64,000 bases of DNA from CAZTJA01 sp964613745 (GTDB lineage Bacteria > Desulfobacterota > Desulfomonilia > Desulfomonilales > Desulfomonilaceae), in assembly GCA_964613745.1 (NCBI GenBank), contig CAZTJA010000004.1, forward strand, positions 25,130-89,129, given 5' to 3'. The translations under genes were made by a program, and so were the position numbers. Shown here piece by piece: positions 43,108 through 52,020 of this stretch. How positions within the stretch are numbered: position 1 is the first letter of the stretch; every line of letters starts with the position of its first letter. The notes beneath the pieces are model-generated. The model saw nothing but the letters and a program-made list of their open reading frames with translations. It ran no database searches and was not told the DNA's origin.

Positions 43108-44063
43108 TGCATGAAGCAGTATTAAAAATCATAATGATAGTGGCTATCATGCTTGTCATGGTGCTGCTGGCCGCCGCCCTAATCTGGGTCGAACGCAGGC
43201 TTTTGGGGTTTTTTCAGGACAGATCGGGACCAAATAGAGTCGGGCCCTTCGGGTCGCTTCAAGTGGTTGCCGATATGATAAAAATTTTTACGAAGGAAGA
43301 CTGGATTCCTCCTTTCGCAGATAAGGTGGTCTTCGTCATTGCACCGGCCATCATAATGGCCACCGTGCTGCTTTCCTTCGCGGTCATCCCGATTGCTCCG
43401 GGGATCGAGATTGTGGGCTTCAACATTGGACTATTGTTCATTCTTGCTATGTCTTCCCTCGGCGTGTACAGCATCGCCTTAGGGGGATGGGCATCGGAAA
43501 GCAAATATTCTCTATTCGGAGCCGTTCGAGCTACAGCGCAGATGCTCAGCTACGAAGTTTATATGGGGCTCTCTCTAATGGGAGTTGTCATCCTTGCAGA
43601 ATCATTCGATCTTCGAGTCATAGTGGAAGCTCAGAAGAATATGTGGTTCGTGGTCCCGCAGTTTCTGGGATTTATTCTTTTTTTTATTGCCGGACTGGCC
43701 GAAACAAGGCGAATGCCTTTTGACTTGCCTGAAGCCGAAAACGAGCTTGTAGCGGGATTTCATACTGAGTATTCGGGCATGAAGTTCGGCATGTTTTTTG
43801 TCGGTGAATACCTCGGCATTGTGCTTGTTTCAGCTTTAATGACCACTTTGTTTTTCGGTGGATGGCTTGGTCCAATTCTCCCGGGGATCGTGTGGTTTTT
43901 CCTGAAGACATTTTTTTTCATCGGCACATTTATTCTCATACGTGCTGCCCTTCCGAGACCCCGCTACGATCAACTGCTCGCGTTTGGTTGGAAGATCATG
44001 CTGCCGTTGTCGCTTTTGAATGTGCTCGCTACGGGCGGTATTGTCCTGCTGAAGGGGAATTGA
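43107..44063 (+). CDS. nuoH: NADH-quinone oxidoreductase subunit H
   Basis: 318 residues. The ATG overlaps the nuoG stop (TGATG), implying translational coupling. Eight membrane helices with the conserved RVGPFGSLQ, TRRMPFDLPEAENELVAGFHTEYSGMKF and the C-terminal RAALPRPRYDQLLAFGWK. NuoH forms the quinone tunnel and the start of the proton path. Confidence 0.96.
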   Translation: MHEAVLKIIMIVAIMLVMVLLAAALIWVERRLLGFFQDRSGPNRVGPFGSLQVVADMIKIFTKEDWIPPFADKVVFVIAPAIIMATVLLSFAVIPIAPGIEIVGFNIGLLFILAMSSLGVYSIALGGWASESKYSLFGAVRATAQMLSYEVYMGLSLMGVVILAESFDLRVIVEAQKNMWFVVPQFLGFILFFIAGLAETRRMPFDLPEAENELVAGFHTEYSGMKFGMFFVGEYLGIVLVSALMTTLFFGGWLGPILPGIVWFFLKTFFFIGTFILIRAALPRPRYDQLLAFGWKIMLPLSLLNVLATGGIVLLKGN

Positions 44064-44070
44064 CGGAACA

Positions 44071-44586
44071 ATGTTCAATTTGTTGCGAGTAATCGCAAAG
44101 ACTTTTTTGCATCTCTTTTCCAAACCGGTGACGATCCAATACCCGGAGGAAAAGCCTGCAATTCCACCTCGATGGCGAGGCCGAATAGTTCTGACTCGTG
44201 ATTCCGAGGGAAAAGAGCGTTGTGTGGCTTGCTATCTCTGTTCCACCGTTTGTCCCGTTGATTGTATTGCTCTTCAGGCTACCCAGGATGAGACAGGTAG
44301 ACGATACCCTGCATTTTTCCGTATAAATTTTTCAAGGTGCATTTTCTGCGGATTCTGCGAGGAGGCCTGTCCGACCTATGCAATACAGCTCACGCCGGAT
44401 TTCGAGATGTCGGAATACGAGCGTCAGTCTCTCGTATACGAAAAAGAGCATCTGCTCATAAACGGTCCGGGAAAGTACCACGATTATGATTTTTACAAGG
44501 TTGCAGGCTTAGCCGTAGGCGGTAAGGACAAAGGAGAAGCCGAAAATGAAGAGGAGCCCGTAAATGTACGAAGTCTTCTGCCATAA
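44071..44586 (+). CDS. nuoI: NADH-quinone oxidoreductase subunit I
   Basis: 171 residues. Two ferredoxin-type [4Fe-4S] motifs: CVACYLCSTVCPVDC and CIFCGFCEEACPTYA, carrying clusters N6a and N6b between NuoG and NuoB. The acidic C-terminal extension (EAENEEEPVN) is unremarkable. Confidence 0.96.
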   Translation: MFNLLRVIAKTFLHLFSKPVTIQYPEEKPAIPPRWRGRIVLTRDSEGKERCVACYLCSTVCPVDCIALQATQDETGRRYPAFFRINFSRCIFCGFCEEACPTYAIQLTPDFEMSEYERQSLVYEKEHLLINGPGKYHDYDFYKVAGLAVGGKDKGEAENEEEPVNVRSLLP

Positions 44587-44598
44587 AGGTCATGTTTC

Positions 44599-45108
44599 AT
44601 GAGTTGGCTTTTCTACATATCAGGCGCTCTCGCCGTAATTTCATCAGTTTTGGCGATATCCAGGATGAATCCGGTCCATGGATTATTGTACTTCATCGTA
44701 TCGCTGTTTTCGTCTGCAATGGTCTTTCTTTCATTAGGTGCTCCTTTTGCCGCCGCTCTGGAAGTAATTATTTACGCCGGAGCGATAATGGTTCTGTTCA
44801 TCTTCATCATAATGCTGACGAATCCCGGACTGGAAAATCGAGGATATGAGCAAGGCATAGCAACGCTGAGATTCTGGATAGGGCCTTCCATCATCGTGCT
44901 CGTTCTCTTGGTGCAGATCGTTTTTGCAATAATCTTCAGCCCTGAAAACGCTTTAGTCCAAAATGAGATTGGACCAAAACCCGTGGGAATTGCGTTGTTC
45001 GGTCCCTATGTTTTGGCCGTGGAGCTGGCTTCAATGCTCCTTTTGGCGGGGATAATCGGAGCATTGCACTTGGGCAGGAAACTTGATCTAAATGAGGATG
45101 CCACATAA
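44599..45108 (+). CDS. nuoJ: NADH-quinone oxidoreductase subunit J
   Basis: 169 residues, five membrane helices, with the conserved MNPVHGLLYFIVSLFSSAMVFLSLGAPFAAALEVIIYAGAIMVLFIFIIML signature near the N-terminus. AAAGG precedes the ATG. Its stop overlaps the nuoK ATG (TAATG). Confidence 0.95.
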   Translation: MSWLFYISGALAVISSVLAISRMNPVHGLLYFIVSLFSSAMVFLSLGAPFAAALEVIIYAGAIMVLFIFIIMLTNPGLENRGYEQGIATLRFWIGPSIIVLVLLVQIVFAIIFSPENALVQNEIGPKPVGIALFGPYVLAVELASMLLLAGIIGALHLGRKLDLNEDAT

Positions 45109-45416
45109 TGGGACCTGTTCCTGTAGATCATGCCCTAATATTATCAGGTTTTTTGTTTGCGATAGGCACTATCGGCCTTCTTGTGAGAAGAAATGTAATT
45201 TTCATGCTCATTTCCGTGGAAATAATGCTCAATGCATCCGGCCTCGCATTCATCACGGCGGGTGCTCGCTGGAATCAACCGGACGGCCAGGTAATGTTCA
45301 TCTTTATATTGACCATGGCCGCCGCAGAAGTGGCTGTAGGGCTGGCCTTATTGCTTAATTTTTATCGAGTTTTCAAAAACCTGAATGCCGATTCAGCTCA
45401 AACGATGAAGGGTTGA
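45108..45416 (+). CDS. nuoK: NADH-quinone oxidoreductase subunit K
   Basis: 102 residues, three helices, with the proton-channel glutamates in MLISVEIMLNASGLAFI and AAAEVAVGLALLLN. Small membrane-arm subunit between NuoJ and the antiporter-like NuoL. Confidence 0.95.
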   Translation: MGPVPVDHALILSGFLFAIGTIGLLVRRNVIFMLISVEIMLNASGLAFITAGARWNQPDGQVMFIFILTMAAAEVAVGLALLLNFYRVFKNLNADSAQTMKG

Positions 45417-45419
45417 ACC

Positions 45420-47312
45420 ATGCTGGAGACCCTTTGGCTTATACCTGCGCTCCCCCTCATTGGATGCATTATTCTGCTCCTTGCCGGACAATATTTGCCG
45501 CGAGGCTCCGTTGCCGCAGTGGGGGCAGGCTCCGTTGGTCTCTCAGCGATTGTGGCAATCTTAATCGGTTATTCGTTCGTCACCTCACCACCCCCGAACT
45601 ACATGTTTCAACAGGTCCTCTATACCTGGATGGATTTGGCTGCCTTCAACCCGAACATCGGCCTGTTTCTCGATCCCCTATCATTGGTAATGGTCCTTGT
45701 CATAACCTTTGTGGGATTCCTTATACATCTCTTTTCAGTCGAATACATGATCGATGATGAGGGTTATGCTCGCTTTTTTGCGTACATGAACCTGTTTATG
45801 GCGGCAATGCTGATTCTGGTACTTGCGGACAACCTGCTTCTACTTTATCTCGGCTGGGAAGGTGTAGGGCTCTGTAGTTATCTGCTTATCGGCTTCTGGT
45901 ACAGAGATCCGGCAAATGCCCGGGCGGCTATGAAGGCCTTCATCATCACACGAATCGGCGACACTGCTTTTGCAATCGGGCTTTTTCTCCTTTTCAATCA
46001 ATTCGGAACCCTCCAGATCAGAGAATTGCTCGCTCAGGTGCCTTCCACGTGGCCGGTGGGATCCGCAATGGCCGTTTTGGCCGCAGCTCTTGTTCTCGGT
46101 GGAGCGTTGGGCAAGTCGGCTCAACTGCCTCTTCAGACATGGCTGCCGGATGCAATGGCCGGCCCTACGCCGGTTAGCGCTCTCATACATGCTGCGACAA
46201 TGGTCACTGCAGGTGTGTACCTTATCGCCCGGACAAACGTACTCTTTACAACAGCGCCCCAAGTGCAAACCGCAATCGCAATAATTGGAGCACTCACGTT
46301 GTTATTAGCGGCTTTCAGCGCTTTGGCCCAGTCGGATATAAAACGTGCTCTGGCTTATTCAACAATAAGTCAGGTCGGTTATATGTTTCTTGCTCTCGGT
46401 GTAGGTGCCTGGTCGGCAGCGCTGTTCCATTTCGTGAACCACGCCTTTTTCAAAGCTTTATTGTTTCTTTCTGCCGGTGCAATCATTCAGGCGGCGCATC
46501 ATGAACAAAACATGTTCAAAATGAGTGGTCTGAGGAAACAAATCCCTTTTGTATTTCTGGTATTTCTCCTGGGCAGTGCGTCCCTCGCGTCGGTGCCGCT
46601 CGTCACCGACGGATTCTACAGCAAGGACTTGATCCTTTTTTACGCGTGGTCTTCCGCTTCCGGTGGTTTTTGGTTTTGGCTATGCGGAATAGTAGGAGCT
46701 TTCATTACGGCTCTTTATTCCTTCAGAATGGTTTTTCTCGTGTTCTACGGGGATGAAACAATCCAAGACGCACACCAGCCCGGAGCGTTTATCCGAATTC
46801 CTCTTGCCGTTTTGGGCATTTTATCGATCATCTTCGGCTTCATCGAATTGCCTCATTCGTTCGGCAACATTCAGCTATTTTCAAATTTCATAGAATACGC
46901 TCTCCCAAAAACCCAAGTAGGCCCGTCCGGATACTCGCTTGAAGTAACCTCGATGATTATAGCCGCCTGTTTGACCGTTTTGGGCATTCTTGTCGCATAT
47001 TGGCTGTATTTGAAAAAGAGAACCATACCCGACCGACTCGCCGCCAACCCACTATTCGGTTCAATTCACCGATTATGGTTTTCAGGGTGGGGCTTTGATT
47101 TCGTTTACGACAGGTTATTGGTTCAACCCGTGCTGTGGATCTCCCGCAGCAATCGCAATGATGTTATTGATCTCCTCCTACATGCCCCGGTTTACCTCTG
47201 TGAAGAATTGTTTAGATTTCTTTCGGCCACCCAACAAGGCAGAGTCCGGCTTTACGCAGCGAGTCTCATCGCAGGTGCTGTAGTTACAACGGCAATTTTG
47301 GTGCTGCTATGA
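45420..47312 (+). CDS. nuoL: NADH-quinone oxidoreductase subunit L
   Basis: 630 residues, antiporter-like, about 16 helices. Conserved LYLGWEGVGLCSYLLIGFWY, KSAQLPLQTWLPDAMAGPTPVSALIHAATMVTAGVYLI and the following Lys/His channel. The C-terminal lateral helix region (RTIPDRLAANPLFGSIHRLW onward) is present. Distal proton pump of complex I. The stop overlaps the nuoM start (ATGA). Confidence 0.96.
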   Translation: MLETLWLIPALPLIGCIILLLAGQYLPRGSVAAVGAGSVGLSAIVAILIGYSFVTSPPPNYMFQQVLYTWMDLAAFNPNIGLFLDPLSLVMVLVITFVGFLIHLFSVEYMIDDEGYARFFAYMNLFMAAMLILVLADNLLLLYLGWEGVGLCSYLLIGFWYRDPANARAAMKAFIITRIGDTAFAIGLFLLFNQFGTLQIRELLAQVPSTWPVGSAMAVLAAALVLGGALGKSAQLPLQTWLPDAMAGPTPVSALIHAATMVTAGVYLIARTNVLFTTAPQVQTAIAIIGALTLLLAAFSALAQSDIKRALAYSTISQVGYMFLALGVGAWSAALFHFVNHAFFKALLFLSAGAIIQAAHHEQNMFKMSGLRKQIPFVFLVFLLGSASLASVPLVTDGFYSKDLILFYAWSSASGGFWFWLCGIVGAFITALYSFRMVFLVFYGDETIQDAHQPGAFIRIPLAVLGILSIIFGFIELPHSFGNIQLFSNFIEYALPKTQVGPSGYSLEVTSMIIAACLTVLGILVAYWLYLKKRTIPDRLAANPLFGSIHRLWFSGWGFDFVYDRLLVQPVLWISRSNRNDVIDLLLHAPVYLCEELFRFLSATQQGRVRLYAASLIAGAVVTTAILVLL

Positions 47313-48868
47313 TTTTGGTGTTTGTAATCATAATTCCGCTCTTAGCGGGAATCATTGCATGGTTTGCAGCTTCCAAAAGCCGAGATGCTGCCCGCTGGAT
47401 ATCTCTTTGCGGCGTTTCCCTCAATTTCCTGATTTCCATTTACCTTTGGTACTCGTTTTGGCCTGGAAAACTTTCTCAATCTTCATGGCTTCTCAATTTT
47501 CAGCACGATTGGATTCCCCAATTCGGCATCTCCTTTCATTTGGCCATGGACGGCATAAGCCTCCTTATGATTGTTCTGACCATGTTCTTGGGAATTGCTG
47601 CAATAATGGTGTCCTGGCGCGAAATTACAACGTCCGTCGGCTTTTTCCATTTCAACCTGTGTGCCGTACTGAGCGGCGTAATCGGCGTATTCTTGGCCAT
47701 AGACCTAATCCTTTTTTACTTTTTCTGGGAATTGATGCTGGTTCCCATGTACTTTCTCATTATGATGTGGGGCCATGAAAACCGCATTTATGCCGGCATC
47801 AAGTTCTTCATCTTCACTCAGCTCGGCGGCCTGTTCATGCTGGTCTCAATTTTGGGGCTCTACTTTATTCACGGTAGAGCCTCCGGCACATACACCTTTG
47901 ATTACTTTCAGTTGCTCGGCACGGTAATGGACCCGATTACTGCTTGGTGGCTCATGTTGGGCTTTTTTGTAGCTTTTGCCGTGAAACTTCCCATGGTTTT
48001 TGTCCATACATGGCTGCCTGACGCTCACACGGAAGCCCCGACCGCAGGAAGCGTTCTCCTTGCCGGACTTCTATTAAAAACAGGAGGATACGGCTTTCTA
48101 CGATTCGTTCAGCCGCTCTTTCCAGGGGCTTCAATGGACATAGCTCCATATGCAATGATTCTCGGAGTCATCGGCATAATCTACGGTGCTTTAATGGCTC
48201 TTGCCCAAAGCGATGCCAAAAGACTCGTAGCATACAGCAGCATCAGTCACCTTGGATTCGTTCTCCTGGGAATATTTGCTGCAACTGAAATGGCCATGCA
48301 AGGGGCGGTCTTTCAGATGATAAGCCACGGGATATCTACAGGTGCTCTTTTCATGATTGTGGGAATGCTCCAGGAGCGAATCCACACCAGGGACATGAAC
48401 GAAATGGGAGGCCTATGGTCCGTCGTTCCCTTCATGAGCGGCATCGCACTCATTTTTGCACTTGCATCCTTGGGACTGCCGGGAATGGGCAATTTCGACG
48501 GAGAATTCCTTGTATTGGCGGGAGCATACAAAATTCGGCCCGACATAGCGGCACCGGCTGCTTTGGGCCTGATATTCTCGGCAATTTATTCATTGCTGTT
48601 TGTTTACAGGATTTTCTTCGGCGAAAAGCAGGAAGATATTCAGATACGGGATCTGACGGGCCGTGAGTTTTCCATCTTGGCTTCAATGGCAATCGTAATA
48701 ATCTGGCTCGGACTGCATCCACAACCCGTGATCAATACCGCTTCGCCCGGCATTCAGACGATACGTAAGGAAATGAATCAAGCAGGGCACAATGCGGCGG
48801 ACCTGAACGGACGTGCAAAACACGTCCTCGCTGCAACGAAAAATCACAATACGGAATTAACTGAATGA
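47309..48868 (+). CDS. nuoM: NADH-quinone oxidoreductase subunit M
   Basis: 519 residues, about 14 helices, with the channel Glu in FYFFWELMLVPMYFLI and the Lys/His segment VKLPMVFVHTWLPDAHTEAPTAGSVLLAGLLLKTGGYG. Antiporter-like proton channel. A 35-residue hydrophilic tail follows the last helix and overlaps nuoN by 4 bp. Confidence 0.96.
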   Translation: MILVFVIIIPLLAGIIAWFAASKSRDAARWISLCGVSLNFLISIYLWYSFWPGKLSQSSWLLNFQHDWIPQFGISFHLAMDGISLLMIVLTMFLGIAAIMVSWREITTSVGFFHFNLCAVLSGVIGVFLAIDLILFYFFWELMLVPMYFLIMMWGHENRIYAGIKFFIFTQLGGLFMLVSILGLYFIHGRASGTYTFDYFQLLGTVMDPITAWWLMLGFFVAFAVKLPMVFVHTWLPDAHTEAPTAGSVLLAGLLLKTGGYGFLRFVQPLFPGASMDIAPYAMILGVIGIIYGALMALAQSDAKRLVAYSSISHLGFVLLGIFAATEMAMQGAVFQMISHGISTGALFMIVGMLQERIHTRDMNEMGGLWSVVPFMSGIALIFALASLGLPGMGNFDGEFLVLAGAYKIRPDIAAPAALGLIFSAIYSLLFVYRIFFGEKQEDIQIRDLTGREFSILASMAIVIIWLGLHPQPVINTASPGIQTIRKEMNQAGHNAADLNGRAKHVLAATKNHNTELTE

Positions 48869-50286
48869 CCGCTCGTGACATAATTTACATTTTGCCGATC
48901 GTGCTGCTTGCCGCAACATCCATTGTGCAGATTTCGGCAATTGCAGTGAGGCGAAATCATGCGGCAATTCAGATCATTACGCTGGTGGGATTGGCGGCGG
49001 CTTTTTTTTCCCTACTGAATATAGGACCGGGCCAAGGTGTATCCGTAACATCTCTTATCTTCATAGATAAATACGGGCTCTTCTTCATTGGTTTGATCAT
49101 ATTGGGAACTATTGCAACATCTCTCATTTCGTACGGCTATCTCGAAAATTGCAGACAAATCAAAGAAGAATATTACGTTCTTCTGGTGCTTGCAGCGCTT
49201 GGAGCTTCCGTCCTGGTCTGTTCTTCGCATTTTGCGACATTCTTCATCGGGTTGGAAATATTGAATGTCGCTCTTTACGCACTCATTGCGTACACCCGGG
49301 ATAGATTGCAGAGTATAGAAGCCGGGTACAAGTATCTCATACTTGCAGCTGCGAGCGATGCCTTTCTTCTTTTCGGAATGGCCCTCGTATATACGGTGAG
49401 CGGATCTCTGGAATTTCCGGCCCAGTTTCTTAAACTTGATGTAGCTTCCAACCCACTGGGAATGACCGGTTTAGCCATGATTACCCTGGGCATAGGGTTT
49501 AAACTGGCGGTCGTGCCGTTCCACATGTGGACTCCGGATGTGTATCAGGGTGCTCCTGCTCCGGTCACCGGTTTTATATCAACTATCTCCAAAGGTGCCG
49601 TCTTTGCTCTGATGTTCCGATACTTCGGCTATATCGAAACAACGCACTCATTTCCGATAATTTTCTTGTTCTCTCTCATATCCGCAGCATCGATGTTCGT
49701 GGGAAATCTTCTTGCACTTTACCAGAATAACGTGAAGCGAATACTTGCTTATTCTTCCATAGCCCACATGGGGTATCTGATAATCGCATTCGTTGCAGGT
49801 GGAAAGCACGCATTTACTGCCGTCGCCTTCTATCTTACTGCGTATTTTATTACGAACCTCGCCGCATTCGGCGTCATATCAGTGTTCAGTTCAAGGGAAG
49901 GAGATTTTGAAGAGATAGAAGATTACCGGGGTTTGGCGTGGAGACATCCTCTCCAGGCAGCACTCTTATCCGCTTCAATGCTGTCTTTGGCGGGTATTCC
50001 TCTGACGGCCGGATTCCTTGGAAAATTCTTCGTCATTATGGCAGGCATGGAATCCGTCCTTTGGTCGCTTCTCGTAATGCTCGTCATAAACAGTGCAATC
50101 GGCCTCTATTATTATTTAAGAATAATCGTGTACATGTATTCAAGTACATCCGACGTTTCCGAATTGAAGCAAACCGGTTACCACACACAGGCATTTATCG
50201 TTTTGTCACTACTCGCCTTTCTTCTTGTATTCCTCGGCATATTTCCAAATCCACTTTTAGGCTTGCTCACCTCCGTTATCGGCTGA
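48865..50286 (+). CDS. nuoN: NADH-quinone oxidoreductase subunit N
   Basis: 473 residues, antiporter-like, about 14 helices, with FKLAVVPFHMWTPDVYQGAPAPVTGFISTISKGAVFAL and the channel Glu in FATFFIGLEILNVALYALIAY. Completes the nuo operon. A strong independent promoter starts 20 bp later, so the next gene need not rely on operon read-through. Confidence 0.95.
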   Translation: MTARDIIYILPIVLLAATSIVQISAIAVRRNHAAIQIITLVGLAAAFFSLLNIGPGQGVSVTSLIFIDKYGLFFIGLIILGTIATSLISYGYLENCRQIKEEYYVLLVLAALGASVLVCSSHFATFFIGLEILNVALYALIAYTRDRLQSIEAGYKYLILAAASDAFLLFGMALVYTVSGSLEFPAQFLKLDVASNPLGMTGLAMITLGIGFKLAVVPFHMWTPDVYQGAPAPVTGFISTISKGAVFALMFRYFGYIETTHSFPIIFLFSLISAASMFVGNLLALYQNNVKRILAYSSIAHMGYLIIAFVAGGKHAFTAVAFYLTAYFITNLAAFGVISVFSSREGDFEEIEDYRGLAWRHPLQAALLSASMLSLAGIPLTAGFLGKFFVIMAGMESVLWSLLVMLVINSAIGLYYYLRIIVYMYSSTSDVSELKQTGYHTQAFIVLSLLAFLLVFLGIFPNPLLGLLTSVIG

Positions 50287-50308
50287 ACCGGTGGTCCGCC
50301 AAATTTCC

Positions 50309-50337
50309 TTGACAAAAAGCTCAATAGAATATATAGC
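50309..50337 (+). promoter_or_regulatory. Strong sigma-70 promoter of the outer-membrane barrel gene
   Basis: A perfect TTGACA (50309-50314) and TATAGC (50332-50337) are 17 bases apart, about 55 bp upstream of the start at 50392. Confidence 0.75.
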
Positions 50338-50391
50338 TTGCCTCGATTTATTAAAGTAACCAAACCGGCCTGGGCCGGGGGCGGTCGCAAA

Positions 50392-51138
50392 ATGAAAAAA
50401 TTCTTCATTACTTCTTGGCTAACCGTAATGTGTTTTTTATTGTTGGGAAACGTTTATGCTTGGGAAGTCCCATCGTACATCAGAATAAACTCGGGAGCCA
50501 GAATGTGGTTTTCGGTGCTTGAAGGGAGTCTTCTCCAGCCGAATCGGGTCAAACTGGATCTCAACGATAATGTAGGGATAAAGAAAGAAAAGATCGCCTG
50601 GGATTTCTTCACCTATATTCGTTTCTCCAATATTCACGTCTTGAGATTTAGATTTGAACCGCTTACCACTTATGATTCGCGGAATGACTCATTTCAAAAA
50701 ATAAGCAATTTCAGAGCCGGCTACGATCTCGATTTCTTCATGACCCCGCAGATCCTCTTCGGTGCGAATGTGGATGTGAATACCACAACCTTCGATACGG
50801 ATGTTCGTGACGTTTTGGTTGGAGGCAACCTCTACAACTATCACGAAAGCGAAACCAAAACTACACCGCTTATCGGCTTACACGGGAGCTTTTATCCTAT
50901 TCTGAACGACATCTCCATTCGACCGAATATATCCGCACGAGTGAACTGGTGGAACTACGAGAATTACGAAACCTGGGATTGGGAAACATCAGCCGCTGTA
51001 GATGTTCCCATAAACAGATGGTGGACATGGACGGTAAACGGCGGATATCGGTATTGGCACACTAAGTTCAAACGGCAGTTCGATACGATCGATTCCAATA
51101 GGAGCGGCTTTTTTGTAGAAACATCGTTGCTCTTTTAA
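50392..51138 (+). CDS. Outer-membrane beta-barrel protein (porin-like), unknown
   Basis: 248 residues from the ATG at 50392; the frame opens 54 bases earlier in leader sequence. Signal peptide MKKFFITSWLTVMCFLLLGNVYA, then alternating amphipathic strands rich in Tyr, Trp, Asn and Phe (AWDFFTYIRFSNIHVLRFRFEPL, ILFGANVDVNTTTF, NISARVNWWNYENYETWDWETSAAV) and a terminal Phe (ETSLLF), the usual sign for Bam recognition. A small barrel of about 10 strands is likely. It comes after nuoN but has its own promoter, and it is convergent with rnhA (4-bp overlap). Confidence 0.82.
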   Translation: MKKFFITSWLTVMCFLLLGNVYAWEVPSYIRINSGARMWFSVLEGSLLQPNRVKLDLNDNVGIKKEKIAWDFFTYIRFSNIHVLRFRFEPLTTYDSRNDSFQKISNFRAGYDLDFFMTPQILFGANVDVNTTTFDTDVRDVLVGGNLYNYHESETKTTPLIGLHGSFYPILNDISIRPNISARVNWWNYENYETWDWETSAAVDVPINRWWTWTVNGGYRYWHTKFKRQFDTIDSNRSGFFVETSLLF

Positions 51139-51614
51139 TAATGCTTCAAAATCTTGTCAATTTCCGATCCGGCAAGCTTATCGACCAATTCATTTTCCTC
51201 GTGGCCGTCATGGCCGCGAGTCCAACACCATTCAATTGTATGCTTGTGCGAAGCAGCCTCCAATCGCTGCCATAATTCAACATTCTTGACGGGCGAATTG
51301 GATGCGGTTCGCCAGTTCTTTTTTTTCCACTTCGGAAGCCACTCGGTTATACCCTTCATTAAATAGAGCGAGTCCGTAGTTATCTGGACATTGCATGATC
51401 TCTTCAGCGATTCCAAAGCCCGAATGGCAGCCATCAATTCCATACGATTGTTGGTAGTATGAGATTCACCACCGCTGATTGTCTTCGTTTTACCGCGATA
51501 TTTCAGAAGAGCGGCCCAACCGCCGGGACCCGGGTTGCCTCTGCAAGCACCGTCCGTGAATATCTGAACGATAGTTGATTCCTGTGGTAATGATTCAGCT
51601 TGCCCGCGTGTCAT
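51135..51614 (-). CDS. rnhA: Ribonuclease HI
   Basis: 159 residues. The catalytic acidic residues are all in place: Asp21 in FTDGACRGNPGPGGWAA, Glu in RMELMAAIRALE, Asp in TTDSLYLMKGI and Asp in ELVDKLA, with the flexible-loop His in WTRGHDGHEEN. It degrades RNA in RNA-DNA hybrids. The ATG overlaps the upstream yjbQ stop (ATGA). Confidence 0.96.
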   Translation of the reverse strand: MTRGQAESLPQESTIVQIFTDGACRGNPGPGGWAALLKYRGKTKTISGGESHTTNNRMELMAAIRALESLKRSCNVQITTDSLYLMKGITEWLPKWKKKNWRTASNSPVKNVELWQRLEAASHKHTIEWCWTRGHDGHEENELVDKLAGSEIDKILKHY

Positions 51615-52009
51615 CCCGGAATTACTTTCACAAGAATCTTCCTTGGTCTCGGTCCGTCAAATTCGCAGAAGAAAATGCCCTGCCAAGTACCAAGTTGTAA
51701 AGATCCACCCGCAATTATCACCTGTACCGAACTGCCCATCATAGAGGACTTTATGTGAGCATCGGAGTTTCCTTCGGAATGTTTGTAATGTGCGCTGTAG
51801 GGTACCAACTGAGCCAATCTCGCTAAAATGTCGTCCACCACTGCCGGGTCTGCGGACTCATTTATTGTCACCCCCGCGGTTGTATGTGAAACGTAAACGG
51901 TGACAATGCCGTCCTTTATACCGGTCCTGGAAACCACCTCGGCTACTTTGCCGGTCACGTCTATGAATTGGCATCTTGACGAAGATTTTACGGTAATCGT
52001 CTCCAACAT
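51611..52009 (-). CDS. yjbQ: YjbQ family protein (UPF0047, secondary thiamine-phosphate synthase-like)
   Basis: 132 residues with GGAGG 3 bases before the ATG. Conserved DGIVTVYVSHTTAGVTINESADP, HYKHSEGNSDAHIKSSMMGSSV and QLGTWQGIFFCEFDGPRPRKILVKV. E. coli YjbQ shows weak thiamine-phosphate synthase activity, but the native role is unknown. Overlaps rnhA by 4 bp; 11 bp downstream of ftsY. Confidence 0.92.
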   Translation of the reverse strand: MLETITVKSSSRCQFIDVTGKVAEVVSRTGIKDGIVTVYVSHTTAGVTINESADPAVVDDILARLAQLVPYSAHYKHSEGNSDAHIKSSMMGSSVQVIIAGGSLQLGTWQGIFFCEFDGPRPRKILVKVIPG

Positions 52010-52020
52010 GAGTCCTCCAA

